Positions 29,929-38,570 of a stretch of 64,000 nucleotides of DNA are shown here, one piece after another; position 1 is the first letter of the stretch; every line of letters begins with the position of its first letter. This DNA comes from Massilia sp. NR 4-1 (GTDB lineage Bacteria > Pseudomonadota > Gammaproteobacteria > Burkholderiales > Burkholderiaceae_D): positions 4,712,001-4,776,000 of the forward strand of contig NZ_CP012201.1 of NCBI RefSeq assembly GCF_001191005.1, in the 5' to 3' direction. A model generated the notes under the pieces. That model saw only the letters and a list, made by a program, of their open reading frames with translations, was not told the DNA's origin and did not search any database. The position numbers and the translations under genes are program-made.

Positions 29929-30707
29929 TTACCCGTGTCCTCGGCAATATGGGCGCCACCCTGCGCGACTACGTGGAAAGCCTGGGCTACGCCACCCGCA
30001 CCTTCTTCGCCATGCTGGGCCTGTCGGTCGGCCTGCTGCGCCGGCCGCGCCTGGTGGTCGAGCAGCTGCACTTCATCGGCAATTACTCGATGCTCATCAT
30101 CACCCTGTCCGGCCTGTTCGTCGGCATGGTGCTGGGCCTGCAAGGCTATTACACGCTGAATAAATACGGCGCCTCCGAATCGCTGGGCCTGCTGGTCGCC
30201 CTGGGCTTGACGCGCGAGCTGGGGCCGGTCATCACGGCCCTGCTGTTCGCCGGCCGCGCCGGCACCTCGCTGACGGCCGAAATCGGCCTGATGAAGGCGG
30301 GCGAGCAGCTCTCGGCCATGGAAATGATGGCGGTCAACCCGATCGCGCGCGTGCTGGCGCCGCGCTTCTGGGCCGGCGTGCTGGCCGTGCCGCTGCTGGC
30401 GTCGATCTTCAGCGCGGTGGGCGTGCTGGGCGGCTACCTGGTCGGTGTGCAGCTGATCGGCGTCGACGATGGCGCGTTCTGGTCGCAGATGCAGGGCGGC
30501 GTGGATATCTGGAAAGACGTGTTCAATGGCTTCGTCAAGAGCGTGGTCTTCGGCGTCGCCATCACTTTCATCGCGCTGTACCAGGGTTATGAAGCGAAAC
30601 CGACGCCGGAAGACGTGGCCGGCGCCACGACGCGCAGCGTGGTGGTGTCCTCGCTGATGATCTGGTGGCTCGATTTCATGCTGACGGCCTTGATGTTCAG
30701 CAAGTAA
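29925..30707 (+). CDS. mlaE: Mla phospholipid transporter, permease subunit
   Basis: A 260-residue MlaE permease with an N-terminal amphipathic segment and five to six hydrophobic helices. Family signatures include GLFVGMVLGLQGYY, the ELGPVITALLFAGRAGTSLTAEIG stretch and EALEMMAVNP-like EMMAVNPIARVLAPR. It overlaps mlaF by 4 bases; mlaD follows after 78 bases. Confidence 0.95.
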   Translation: MITRVLGNMGATLRDYVESLGYATRTFFAMLGLSVGLLRRPRLVVEQLHFIGNYSMLIITLSGLFVGMVLGLQGYYTLNKYGASESLGLLVALGLTRELGPVITALLFAGRAGTSLTAEIGLMKAGEQLSAMEMMAVNPIARVLAPRFWAGVLAVPLLASIFSAVGVLGGYLVGVQLIGVDDGAFWSQMQGGVDIWKDVFNGFVKSVVFGVAITFIALYQGYEAKPTPEDVAGATTRSVVVSSLMIWWLDFMLTALMFSK

Positions 30708-30785
30708 GTTAATAAATTTAAGCAATAAGTTGAAGCAATAAGCTGGCGGGCGCGCTGCGCCGCCATAAAACGATAGGATTGTTCT

Positions 30786-31256
30786 ATGCAACGTAAATCT
30801 CTGGATATCTGGGTGGGTCTGTTCGTCGCGATCGGCGTGGCCGCGCTGATGTTCCTCGCGCTCAAGGCGGGCAATATGAGCTCGATGTCCTTCGCCCAGA
30901 CCTATGACATCACCGCCAAGTTCGACAATATCGGCAGCCTGCGCCGCCAGGCCGCCGTGAAGGCCTCGGGTGTGGTGGTGGGCCGCGTGGCCGACATCAC
31001 CTTCGATGACAAGACGTATAAGGCCCTGGTCACGCTGCGTATGGAAACCGGTTACAAATTCCCGAAAGACAGCTCGGCCAAGATTCTGACCTCCGGTCTG
31101 CTGGGCGAGCAATACATCGGCATCGAAGCGGGCGGCGACCTGGCCAATCTGGCTGGCGGCGACAAGATTGCCCGTACCCAATCGGCCGCCGTGCTGGAAG
31201 ACTTGATCAATCAGTTTATCTACAGCAAGGCCGCCGAAGGAAAGGATAGCAAATAA
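30786..31256 (+). CDS. mlaD: Mla phospholipid transporter, MCE-domain subunit
   Basis: A 156-residue periplasmic ring-forming protein: short cytosolic N-terminus, one transmembrane helix (about 9-28), then an MCE domain (about 39-117) with ITAKFDNIGSLRRQAAVKASGVVVGRV and the family LLGEQYIGIEAGG segment. Its last base overlaps the first of mlaA (TAATG). Confidence 0.94.
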   Translation: MQRKSLDIWVGLFVAIGVAALMFLALKAGNMSSMSFAQTYDITAKFDNIGSLRRQAAVKASGVVVGRVADITFDDKTYKALVTLRMETGYKFPKDSSAKILTSGLLGEQYIGIEAGGDLANLAGGDKIARTQSAAVLEDLINQFIYSKAAEGKDSK

Positions 31257-32149
31257 TGCAAAAAGCCACTCCCTTCAAGCTGCGCCAGCTGGCGCTGGTG
31301 CTCGCCGCGAGCGCCGCGTTGACCGGTTGCGCCAGCACCAATCCGCGTGATCCGTATGAAGGCTTCAACCGCGCCGTCTTCAAATTCAATGATGCCGTCG
31401 ACCAGGCCGCGCTGAAACCGGCCGCCACGGTCTACAAGAACGTGCTGCCCGGCTTCGTGCAGACCGGCGTCGGCAACTTCTTCGGCAATCTGGCCGATGT
31501 GTGGACCGCCGCCAACAACCTGATGCAGGGCAAGGGCGAGGAAGGCATGTCGGATGTGATGCGCGTGGCCATCAACTCCACCTTCGGCCTGCTGGGCGTG
31601 CTCGACATCGCCTCCGAAGCCGGCCTGAAAAAGCATAAGGAAGACTTCGGCCAGACCCTGGGCGCCTGGGGCGTGCCGTCCGGCCCGTATGTCATGCTGC
31701 CGCTGCTGGGCCCATCCACCGTGCGCGACACGGTCGGCCTGCCGCTCGACATCGCCGCCGACCCTTGGGTCCACAACCGGAATATGCGCGTGCGTAATGT
31801 CGGCACCGCCGTGCGCGTCGTCGACCAGCGCGCCGCCCTGCTCGATGCTTCCACCTTGCTGGAAGACGCCGCGCTGGACCGCTATGAATTCATCCGCGAT
31901 GGCTTCCTGCAAGCGCGCGAAAACAAGGTCAATGACGGCGAAGACCAGCCGCGCCACAATGTCTGGCCGCTGAAAACCAAGCCGGCCGCCGAGGACAAGC
32001 CCGCCGAGTCCAGCCCGGAAGCCAAGCCTGAAAGCAAGTCCGATGCCGCGCCCGCCGAGGGCAAGCCCGCGACGGCCCAGGCTGACAGCGAAGCGGCGGC
32101 GCCTCAGGCTATAATGCCGCCACCGGCTGCCAATACGGCCAGCCTGTAA
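31256..32149 (+). CDS. mlaA: Outer-membrane lipoprotein MlaA (VacJ)
   Basis: A 297-residue lipoprotein; MlaA removes misplaced phospholipids from the outer leaflet of the outer membrane. The lipobox LTGC gives lipid-modified C25. The MlaA core begins right after (NPRDPYEGFNRAVFKFNDAVD) and includes the GPYVMLPLLGPSTVRD signature. From about residue 235 it has a long Ala/Pro/Glu/Lys-rich tail not needed in shorter homologues. Encoding mlaA inside the mla operon, between mlaD and mlaC, is common in betaproteobacteria but differs from E. coli. Confidence 0.94.
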   Translation: MQKATPFKLRQLALVLAASAALTGCASTNPRDPYEGFNRAVFKFNDAVDQAALKPAATVYKNVLPGFVQTGVGNFFGNLADVWTAANNLMQGKGEEGMSDVMRVAINSTFGLLGVLDIASEAGLKKHKEDFGQTLGAWGVPSGPYVMLPLLGPSTVRDTVGLPLDIAADPWVHNRNMRVRNVGTAVRVVDQRAALLDASTLLEDAALDRYEFIRDGFLQARENKVNDGEDQPRHNVWPLKTKPAAEDKPAESSPEAKPESKSDAAPAEGKPATAQADSEAAAPQAIMPPPAANTASL

Positions 32150-32179
32150 TTGCCGCACAACCAATATAGGTAAAAAGCC

Positions 32180-32824
32180 ATGAAACTGATTAAGCAACTC
32201 ATCGCCCTGGCCACCGTGGCCTTCGCCGTCAGCGCGACGGCCGCACCGGCCCCGGCCAATGAAGCGCCGGACGCTCTGGTGAAACGCATCAGCCAGGAAG
32301 TGCTGGACACCGCCAAGGCCGACAAGGAAATCCAGGCCGGTAACCAGAAACGCGTGATGGACCTGGTGGAAACCAAGATCCTGCCCTACGTCGACTTCCA
32401 GCGCATGACCTCGCTGGCCGCCGGCCGTTACTGGCGCGAAGCCACGCCGGACCAGCAAAAACAGCTGTCGACCGAGTTCCGCACCCTCTTGATCTTCACC
32501 TATTCGGGCGCCCTGTCCCAGGTGAAGAATGAAACCATCGAGTTCAAGCCGCTGCGCGCCGACCCGAGCGACACCGAAGTGGAAGTGCGTTCGCAAGTGA
32601 ACGTGGCCCGTGGCGAGCCGGTGCCGCTGAACTACCGCGTCGCCAAATCGGCGGCCGGCTGGAAGATTTACGACATCAATGTGCTGGGCGCCTGGCTGGT
32701 GGAAACCTATAAAGGCACTTTCGCTTCCGAAATCAGCAAGGGCGGCATCGACGGCCTGATCAAGGCCCTGGCCAACAAGAACAAGCAGCTGGCCAACAAG
32801 CCCCTGAAAACCGTCCAGAAATAA
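32180..32824 (+). CDS. mlaC: Periplasmic phospholipid carrier MlaC
   Basis: A 214-residue periplasmic protein with signal peptide 1-22 (ends ATA/TAA) and the MlaC fold (VDLVETKILPYVDFQRMTSLAAGRYWR, EFRTLLIFTYSGALSQ, YDINVLGAWLVETYKGTF). It shuttles phospholipid between the MlaA complex and MlaFEDB. A 30-base gap follows mlaA. Confidence 0.94.
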   Translation: MKLIKQLIALATVAFAVSATAAPAPANEAPDALVKRISQEVLDTAKADKEIQAGNQKRVMDLVETKILPYVDFQRMTSLAAGRYWREATPDQQKQLSTEFRTLLIFTYSGALSQVKNETIEFKPLRADPSDTEVEVRSQVNVARGEPVPLNYRVAKSAAGWKIYDINVLGAWLVETYKGTFASEISKGGIDGLIKALANKNKQLANKPLKTVQK

Positions 32825-32841
32825 GCCGGATACCAAGACCG

Positions 32842-33174
32842 ATGTCTGCTGCCAACAACAACTCGCTGTCCCTGACCTCGCTGACCGTGGCCAATGCCAC
32901 GGTGGCGCTGGAGCAGGGTCTGGCCGCCATCCGCGCCGGCCAGACCACGTTTGACCTGAGCCAAGTGACGGCGGTGGATTCGGCGGCCGTATCCGTGATG
33001 CTGGCCTGGCAGCGTGCCGCTGCCCAGGCTGGCGTCCGCCTCGATCTGCAAAGCCTGCCTGATTCCTTGAAAAGCCTGACCAAGCTGTATGGCGTTTGCC
33101 CGCTGATCGCAAGCGCCCCGGCCCCCGTGGCCGAAGAGCCGGCCCTGAGCCCGGCCAACCTGCACCATCATTGA
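32842..33174 (+). CDS. mlaB: STAS-domain protein MlaB
   Basis: A 110-residue single STAS domain (core TTFDLSQVTAVDSAAVSVMLAW, D46-S47 at the conserved helix cap). MlaB binds MlaF and controls transporter activity. It is the last gene of the mla set; the next gene is 172 bases away. Confidence 0.88.
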   Translation: MSAANNNSLSLTSLTVANATVALEQGLAAIRAGQTTFDLSQVTAVDSAAVSVMLAWQRAAAQAGVRLDLQSLPDSLKSLTKLYGVCPLIASAPAPVAEEPALSPANLHHH

Positions 33175-33346
33175 CCCCCGCCTCACCCCCCCGCCCCAGC
33201 TTTACCCGGTCCGGCGATGCCGAACCAAAATTCCAATATAATTGACCGTTGCCGTTGCCCTTGAGAGCCACGGCGCTCGCATCCCCCGGCCCTGTGGGCC
33301 GTCCGAGCAACGGTCGCCGTTGCATCAAAAACCTAACTAAGCAAGC

Positions 33347-34258
33347 ATGACAGCAATCCAAATCAGTAATGTCGAGAAGCGTTACCAATCGCTGCAGGCG
33401 CTGGGCGGCGTGTCTCTCTCCATCGAGGAAGGTGAGTTTTTCGGGCTGCTGGGGCCGAATGGCGCCGGCAAAACCACCCTGATCTCCATCATCGCCGGCC
33501 TGATCCGCGCCGATAAGGGCACGGTCAAGATCCATGGCCACGATGTGGTCAGCGATTTCCGCGCCGCGCGCAAGAAGCTCGGCGTGGTGCCGCAGGAACT
33601 GGTGTTCGATCCCTTCTTCACCGTGCGCGAAACCCTGCGCCTGCAATCGGGCTATTTCGGCCTGGGCAAGAACGATGCCTGGATCGATGAGGTCATGCAC
33701 AACCTGGACCTGACGCCCAAGGCCGACACCAATATGCGCGCCCTGTCCGGCGGCATGAAACGGCGCGTGCTGGTGGCCCAGGCCCTGGTGCACAAGCCGC
33801 CCGTCATCGTGCTCGACGAACCGACCGCCGGCGTCGATGTGGAACTGCGCCAGACCCTGTGGAAGTTCATCTCGCGCCTGAACCGCGAAGGCCATACCGT
33901 GGTGCTGACCACCCACTATCTGGAAGAGGCGCAAGCCATGTGCAAGCGCGTCGCCATGCTGAAAACCGGCCAGGTGGTGGCGGCCGACACCATGGCCGCC
34001 CTGATCCGCCGCATTTCCGGCTCCCAGCTGATCGTGCATATGCAGCGCGGCGACCTGCCGGAAGGCCTGCGCCACCTGATCACGCATCCGCTGGAAGCCG
34101 ACAGCGGCCGCAAATACAGCTTGCGCATCAACGAGTATGCGGAGGTGGAGGGCATCCTGGCGCGCCTGCGCGAAAGCGGCGCCGTCATCGACGAAATGCA
34201 GTTGCAGCAGGCGGACCTGGAAGACATCTTCCTGCAAATCATGAACGGAGGCGAATAA
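33347..34258 (+). CDS. ABC transporter ATPase (ABC-2 exporter type)
   Basis: A 303-residue ABC ATPase with Walker A GPNGAGKT (36-43), signature LSGGMKRRVLVAQAL, Walker B VIVLDEPTAGVD and LTTHYLEEA. The C-terminal extension (after about 220) is typical of YadG-like exporters. Its stop overlaps the start of the permease gene (TAATG). The pair sits between mla and murA as in many Burkholderiales; the substrate is unknown. Confidence 0.93.
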   Translation: MTAIQISNVEKRYQSLQALGGVSLSIEEGEFFGLLGPNGAGKTTLISIIAGLIRADKGTVKIHGHDVVSDFRAARKKLGVVPQELVFDPFFTVRETLRLQSGYFGLGKNDAWIDEVMHNLDLTPKADTNMRALSGGMKRRVLVAQALVHKPPVIVLDEPTAGVDVELRQTLWKFISRLNREGHTVVLTTHYLEEAQAMCKRVAMLKTGQVVAADTMAALIRRISGSQLIVHMQRGDLPEGLRHLITHPLEADSGRKYSLRINEYAEVEGILARLRESGAVIDEMQLQQADLEDIFLQIMNGGE

Positions 34259-35016
34259 TGCTCTCAACCGGCTTCCGCACCCTGGTGTACAAAGAAACGC
34301 TGCGCTTCTACAAGGTCGCCACCCAGACCATCGCCGCGCCCGTCCTGACCGCCATGCTGTATCTGCTGATCTTCGGCCATGTGCTGGGCGGGCAGAAGGT
34401 ATATGAGGGCGTCAGCTATACCGCCTTCCTGATCCCGGGCCTGGTGATGATGAGCGTGCTGCAGAACTCCTTCGCCAATGCCTCGTCCTCGCTGATCCAG
34501 TCCAAGATCACGGGCAATCTGGTGTTCGTGCTGCTCACGCCCCTGTCGCACTGGGAGATTTTCTCGGCCTATGTGCTGGCGGCCATGGTGCGCGGCATCA
34601 CGGTCGGCTTCGGCGTGTTCATCGTCACGGCCTGGTTCGCGCAGCTGAGCTTCACCGCGCCGCTGTGGATTCTGGCCTTCGCCCTGCTGGGCGCCGCCAT
34701 CCTCGGCACCGTGGGACTGATCGCCGGCATCTGGGCCGAGAAATTCGACCAGCTGGCCGCCTTCCAGAACTTCCTGATCGTGCCGCTGACCTTCCTCGCG
34801 GGCGTCTTCTATTCGATCCATTCGCTGCCGCCGTTCTGGCTCGCCGTCTCGCACCTGAATCCGTTCTTCTACATGATCGACGGCTTCCGCTACGGCTTCT
34901 TCGGCCAGTCCGACGTCAATCCCTGGACCAGTTTCGCCATCGTCGCCGGCTTCCTCGCGGTGCTGTCGCTGCTGGCCATCCGTCTTCTGCGCAGCGGCTA
35001 CCGTCTGCGCCACTAA
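34258..35016 (+). CDS. ABC-2 type exporter permease
   Basis: A 252-residue membrane protein with about six helices and the ABC-2 family signature near its C-terminus (LVPLTFLAGVFYSIHSLPPFW, LNPFFYMIDGFRYGFFG). The true start is the ATG at 34258, overlapping the ATPase stop; a longer in-frame reading upstream only repeats the ATPase gene in another frame. YadH-like partner of the preceding ATPase. Confidence 0.92.
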   Translation: MLSTGFRTLVYKETLRFYKVATQTIAAPVLTAMLYLLIFGHVLGGQKVYEGVSYTAFLIPGLVMMSVLQNSFANASSSLIQSKITGNLVFVLLTPLSHWEIFSAYVLAAMVRGITVGFGVFIVTAWFAQLSFTAPLWILAFALLGAAILGTVGLIAGIWAEKFDQLAAFQNFLIVPLTFLAGVFYSIHSLPPFWLAVSHLNPFFYMIDGFRYGFFGQSDVNPWTSFAIVAGFLAVLSLLAIRLLRSGYRLRH

Positions 35017-35037
35017 TACTCTGCACAAGGAAAAATC

Positions 35038-35274
35038 GTGAGCACCACACCAGAAGCAATCCACAGCTATATCGCCGCCGGCCTCGAATGCACCCACCTG
35101 CAAGTGGAAGGCGACGGCCAGCATTTCCAGGCTACCATCGTCTCGCCGGCCTTCGCCGGCAAGCGCCTGATCCAGCGCCACCAGCTGGTGTATGCGGCGC
35201 TGGGCGACCGCATGCGCGAAGAGATCCACGCGCTGTCGATGAAAACCCTGACCCCTGAAGAATTCCAAGGATAA
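35038..35274 (+). CDS. BolA/IbaG-family protein
   Basis: A 78-residue BolA-like protein starting with GTG after AAGG. Signature: the DGQHFQATIVSPAFAGKRLIQRHQLVYAAL loop and the helix ending ALSMKTLTPEE. Small BolA proteins bind monothiol glutaredoxins with a shared Fe-S cluster; grxD is at 10700. It ends 6 bases before murA. IbaG is the best-known close homologue. Confidence 0.88.
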   Translation: MSTTPEAIHSYIAAGLECTHLQVEGDGQHFQATIVSPAFAGKRLIQRHQLVYAALGDRMREEIHALSMKTLTPEEFQG

Positions 35275-35280
35275 GCCCAT

Positions 35281-36531
35281 ATGGACAAACTGATTATCCA
35301 GGGCGGCAAACGCCTGATGGGCGACGTCACCATTTCCGGCGCCAAGAACGCGGCCCTGCCCATCCTGTGCGCCGGCCTGCTGACTTCGGGCGACGTGAAG
35401 CTGTCGAACGTGCCGAAGCTGCACGACGTTTCCACCATCCTGAAACTGCTGGGCCAGACCGGCCTGCAGGTGAGCCAGGACGGCGACAAGGTCACGCTCA
35501 ACGGCTCGAAAATCACCAAGCTGGAAGCGCCGTATGAGCTGGTGAAGACCATGCGCGCCTCGATCCTGGTGCTCGGTCCCCTGCTGGCGCGCTTCGGCCA
35601 GGCCAAGGTCTCGCTGCCGGGCGGCTGCGCCATCGGTTCGCGTCCGGTCGACCAGCACATCAAGGGCCTGCAGGCGATGGGCGCCGACATCAGCATCGAC
35701 GGCGGCTATATCTACGCCAAGTGCAAAAAACTGAAAGGCACCCGCATCGTCACCGATATGATCACGGTGACCGGCACGGAAAACCTGCTGATGGCCGCCA
35801 CCCTGGCCGAAGGCGAAACCATCCTGGAAAACGCCGCGCGCGAACCGGAAGTGACCGACCTGGCCAACCTGCTGGTGGCCATGGGCGCGAAAATCGAAGG
35901 CATCGGCACCGACCGCCTGGTGATCCAGGGCGTGTCCGAACTGCACGGCGCCAGCCACGATGTGATTCCCGACCGTATCGAAGCGGCCACCTTCCTGTGC
36001 GCCGTGGCGGCGGCGGGCGGCGACATCACCCTGCGCAACACCCGCGTCGACATCATGGATGCGGCCCTCGACAAGCTGCGCGAGATGGGCCTGCGCATGA
36101 CCATCGGCAAGGACAGCATCCGCGCCCAGATGGACGGCCGACCGAATCCGGTCAGCTTCCGCACCACCGAATACCCTGGCTTCCCGACCGATATGCAGGC
36201 CCAGTTCATGGCGGTCAACACCATCGCCAACGGCGCCAGCAAGGTGACGGAAACCATTTTCGAAAACCGCTTCATGCACGTGCAGGAAATGAACCGCCTG
36301 GGTGCAGCCATCGAGACCGACGGCAACACCGCCTTCATCAAGGGCGTGGAGCAGCTGATCGGTGCGCCCGTGATGGCGACCGACCTGCGCGCTTCCGCCT
36401 CGCTGGTGATCGCCGCCCTGGCCGCCAAGGGCGAAACCCTGGTCGACCGCATCTACCACCTCGACCGCGGCTACGACCGCATGGAAGTGAAGCTGCAGGC
36501 GCTGGGCGCCAATATCAGCCGCATCAAGTAA
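35281..36531 (+). CDS. murA: UDP-N-acetylglucosamine 1-carboxyvinyltransferase
   Basis: A 416-residue EPSP-synthase-fold enzyme, the first committed step of peptidoglycan synthesis. Catalytic C116 lies in SLPGGCAIGSRPVDQH, the residue fosfomycin alkylates. K22 in SGAKNAALP, the VTGTENLLMAATLA stretch and PGFPTDMQAQFMAV are also conserved. It follows the bolA-like gene by 6 bases and precedes hisG by 18. Confidence 0.97.
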   Translation: MDKLIIQGGKRLMGDVTISGAKNAALPILCAGLLTSGDVKLSNVPKLHDVSTILKLLGQTGLQVSQDGDKVTLNGSKITKLEAPYELVKTMRASILVLGPLLARFGQAKVSLPGGCAIGSRPVDQHIKGLQAMGADISIDGGYIYAKCKKLKGTRIVTDMITVTGTENLLMAATLAEGETILENAAREPEVTDLANLLVAMGAKIEGIGTDRLVIQGVSELHGASHDVIPDRIEAATFLCAVAAAGGDITLRNTRVDIMDAALDKLREMGLRMTIGKDSIRAQMDGRPNPVSFRTTEYPGFPTDMQAQFMAVNTIANGASKVTETIFENRFMHVQEMNRLGAAIETDGNTAFIKGVEQLIGAPVMATDLRASASLVIAALAAKGETLVDRIYHLDRGYDRMEVKLQALGANISRIK

Positions 36532-36549
36532 CGCAATCGAAAGCCCATC

Positions 36550-37239
36550 ATGAACGCAATCACCAGCCAGGCCGGGAACGATTCCCAGTTGATTCTGGCA
36601 CTCTCCAAAGGCCGAATCTTCGAGGACACCCTGCCGCTGCTGGCGGCTGCGGGCATCACCGTCACCGAGAATCCGGAGACCTCGCGCAAGCTGATCCTGC
36701 CGACCAACGATCCGCACGTGCGCGTGCTGATCGTGCGCGCCACCGACGTGCCGACCTATGTGCAGCATGGGGCGGCCGATTTCGGCGTGGCCGGCAAGGA
36801 CGTGCTGTTCGAGCACGGCGGCGAAGGCTTGTACCAGCCGGTCGACCTGAACATCGCGCGCTGCCGCATGTCGGTGGCGGTGAAGGCGGGCTTCGATTAT
36901 GAAACCGCGGTGCGCCAGGGCGCCCGCCTGCGCGTGGCGACCAAGTTCACCCAGATGGCGCGCGAGCATTTCGCCGCCAAGGGCGTGCACGTCGACCTGA
37001 TCAAGCTGTATGGCTCGATGGAGCTGGCGCCGCTGATCGGCCTGTCCGACGCCATCGTCGATCTGGTCAGCACCGGCAGCACCCTGCGCGCCAATAATCT
37101 GGTGGAAGTGGAAGAGATCATGGACATCTCTTCGCGCCTGGTGGTGAACCAGGCCGCGCTGAAGCTCAAGCGCGCGCGCCTGCAACCGATCATCGAAGCT
37201 TTCGAACGCGCCTCGCAGGCGCAAGCCCAACCAGCGTAA
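36550..37239 (+). CDS. hisG: ATP phosphoribosyltransferase, short form
   Basis: A 229-residue HisG, first enzyme of histidine synthesis, joining ATP and PRPP. It is the short form: the catalytic part is complete (LALSKGRIFEDTLPLL, ATDVPTYVQHGAADFGVAGKD, DLVSTGSTLRANNL) but the C-terminal regulatory domain is absent. Short HisG needs HisZ to be active; no hisZ is in the window, so it must be elsewhere. hisD follows after 5 bases. Confidence 0.96.
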   Translation: MNAITSQAGNDSQLILALSKGRIFEDTLPLLAAAGITVTENPETSRKLILPTNDPHVRVLIVRATDVPTYVQHGAADFGVAGKDVLFEHGGEGLYQPVDLNIARCRMSVAVKAGFDYETAVRQGARLRVATKFTQMAREHFAAKGVHVDLIKLYGSMELAPLIGLSDAIVDLVSTGSTLRANNLVEVEEIMDISSRLVVNQAALKLKRARLQPIIEAFERASQAQAQPA

Positions 37240-37244
37240 CCATC

Positions 37245-38570
37245 ATGACGATCCAGATCCGCAAGCTCGATTCCCGCCAGCCCGATTTCCAGGAAACGCT
37301 GGATGCGCTGCTGGCCTTTGAAGCATCCACCGACGAAGCGATCGAGCAGGCCGTGGGCGGCATCATCGCCCAGGTGCGCGCGCGCGGCGACGAGGCCGTG
37401 CTGGAATACACCAACCGCTTCGACCGCATTCCCGACGGCGGCGCGCAGAGCATGGCCGCCTTCGACATTCCGCAGCAGGAACTGGACGCGGCGCTGGCCG
37501 CGCTGCCGGAGCAGCAGCGCCTGGCGCTGCAGACGGCGGCCGAGCGCATCCGCCTGTTCCACGAGCGCCAGAAGCAGGAGCTGCAAGGCTTCAGCTACAC
37601 CGAGGCCGATGGCACGGTGCTGGGCCAGCGCGTCACGCCGCTCGACCGCGTGGGCATCTATGTCCCCGGCGGCAAGGCGGCTTATCCTTCTTCCGTGCTG
37701 ATGAACGCCGTGCCGGCCCGCGTGGCCGGCGTGCAGGAAATCATCATGGTGGTGCCGACGCCGGACGGCGTGAAAAACCAGATGGTGCTGGCCGCCGCCG
37801 CCATTGCCGGCGTCACGCGCGTGATCGGCATCGGCGGTGCGCAAGCCGTCGCTGCGCTGGCCTATGGCACGGAAACCATCCAGCCGGTGGACAAGATTGT
37901 CGGCCCCGGCAACGCCTATGTGGCCTCGGCCAAGCGCCGCGTTTTCGGCACGGTGGGCATCGACATGATTGCCGGCCCTTCCGAAATCCTGGTGATCTGC
38001 GACGGTACGACCGATCCCGACTGGGTGGCCATGGACCTGTTCTCGCAGGCCGAGCACGACGAGCTGGCGCAGGCCATCCTGCTGTGTCCCGACGCGGACT
38101 ATATCGCCAAGGTGGAAGCGAGCATCCACAAGCTGCTGCCGACCATGCCGCGCCAGGAGGTGATCCGCACCTCGCTGACGGATCGCGGCGCCCTGATCCA
38201 GGTGCGCGATATGGCCGAGGCCTGCGCCATCGCCAACAGCATCGCCGCCGAACACCTGGAAATCTCGGCCGAGAATCCGCAGCAGTGGGCCGGGCAGATC
38301 CGCCATGCCGGCGCCATGTTCCTGGGCCGCTTCTCGTCCGAATCGCTGGGCGATTATTGCTGCGGCCCGAACCACGTGCTGCCGACTTCGCGCACGGCGC
38401 GCTTCTCCTCGCCGCTGGGCGTGTACGACTTCCAGAAGCGCTCTTCCGTGATCCAGGTCAGCGAGGCCGGCGCCCAGACCCTGGGCAAGGTCGCCGCCGA
38501 ACTGGCGTATGGCGAAGGCTTGCAGGCGCACGCCCGCAGCGCCGAGTTGCGCCTGAAGCAGGGCGCATGA
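37245..38570 (+). CDS. hisD: Histidinol dehydrogenase
   Basis: A 441-residue enzyme that oxidises histidinol to histidine in two NAD-dependent steps using zinc. Signature IVGPGNAYVASAKRRVFGTVGIDMIAGPSEILVI and the zinc-binding E/H residues in DLFSQAEHDELAQAI and the GPNHVLPTSRTARFSSPLGV loop are all present. Its stop overlaps the start of a DNA methyltransferase gene (ATGA). Confidence 0.97.
   Translation: MTIQIRKLDSRQPDFQETLDALLAFEASTDEAIEQAVGGIIAQVRARGDEAVLEYTNRFDRIPDGGAQSMAAFDIPQQELDAALAALPEQQRLALQTAAERIRLFHERQKQELQGFSYTEADGTVLGQRVTPLDRVGIYVPGGKAAYPSSVLMNAVPARVAGVQEIIMVVPTPDGVKNQMVLAAAAIAGVTRVIGIGGAQAVAALAYGTETIQPVDKIVGPGNAYVASAKRRVFGTVGIDMIAGPSEILVICDGTTDPDWVAMDLFSQAEHDELAQAILLCPDADYIAKVEASIHKLLPTMPRQEVIRTSLTDRGALIQVRDMAEACAIANSIAAEHLEISAENPQQWAGQIRHAGAMFLGRFSSESLGDYCCGPNHVLPTSRTARFSSPLGVYDFQKRSSVIQVSEAGAQTLGKVAAELAYGEGLQAHARSAELRLKQGA

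Noticed and set aside
33859..34257. N-terminal extension of the ABC-2 permease
   Set aside because: This part reads the ATPase gene in another frame; the ATG at 34258 overlaps the ATPase stop and begins a normal permease.
31220..37230. Two ~1000-codon minus-strand open frames (31220-34267 and 34264-37230)
   Set aside because: Antisense to mlaA, mlaC, mlaB, the ABC-2 genes, murA and hisG, which are all recognised on the plus strand.
38084..38566. N-terminal extension of the DNA methyltransferase
   Set aside because: It lies inside hisD in another frame with Arg/Pro-rich composition; the ATG at 38567 starts a complete methyltransferase.
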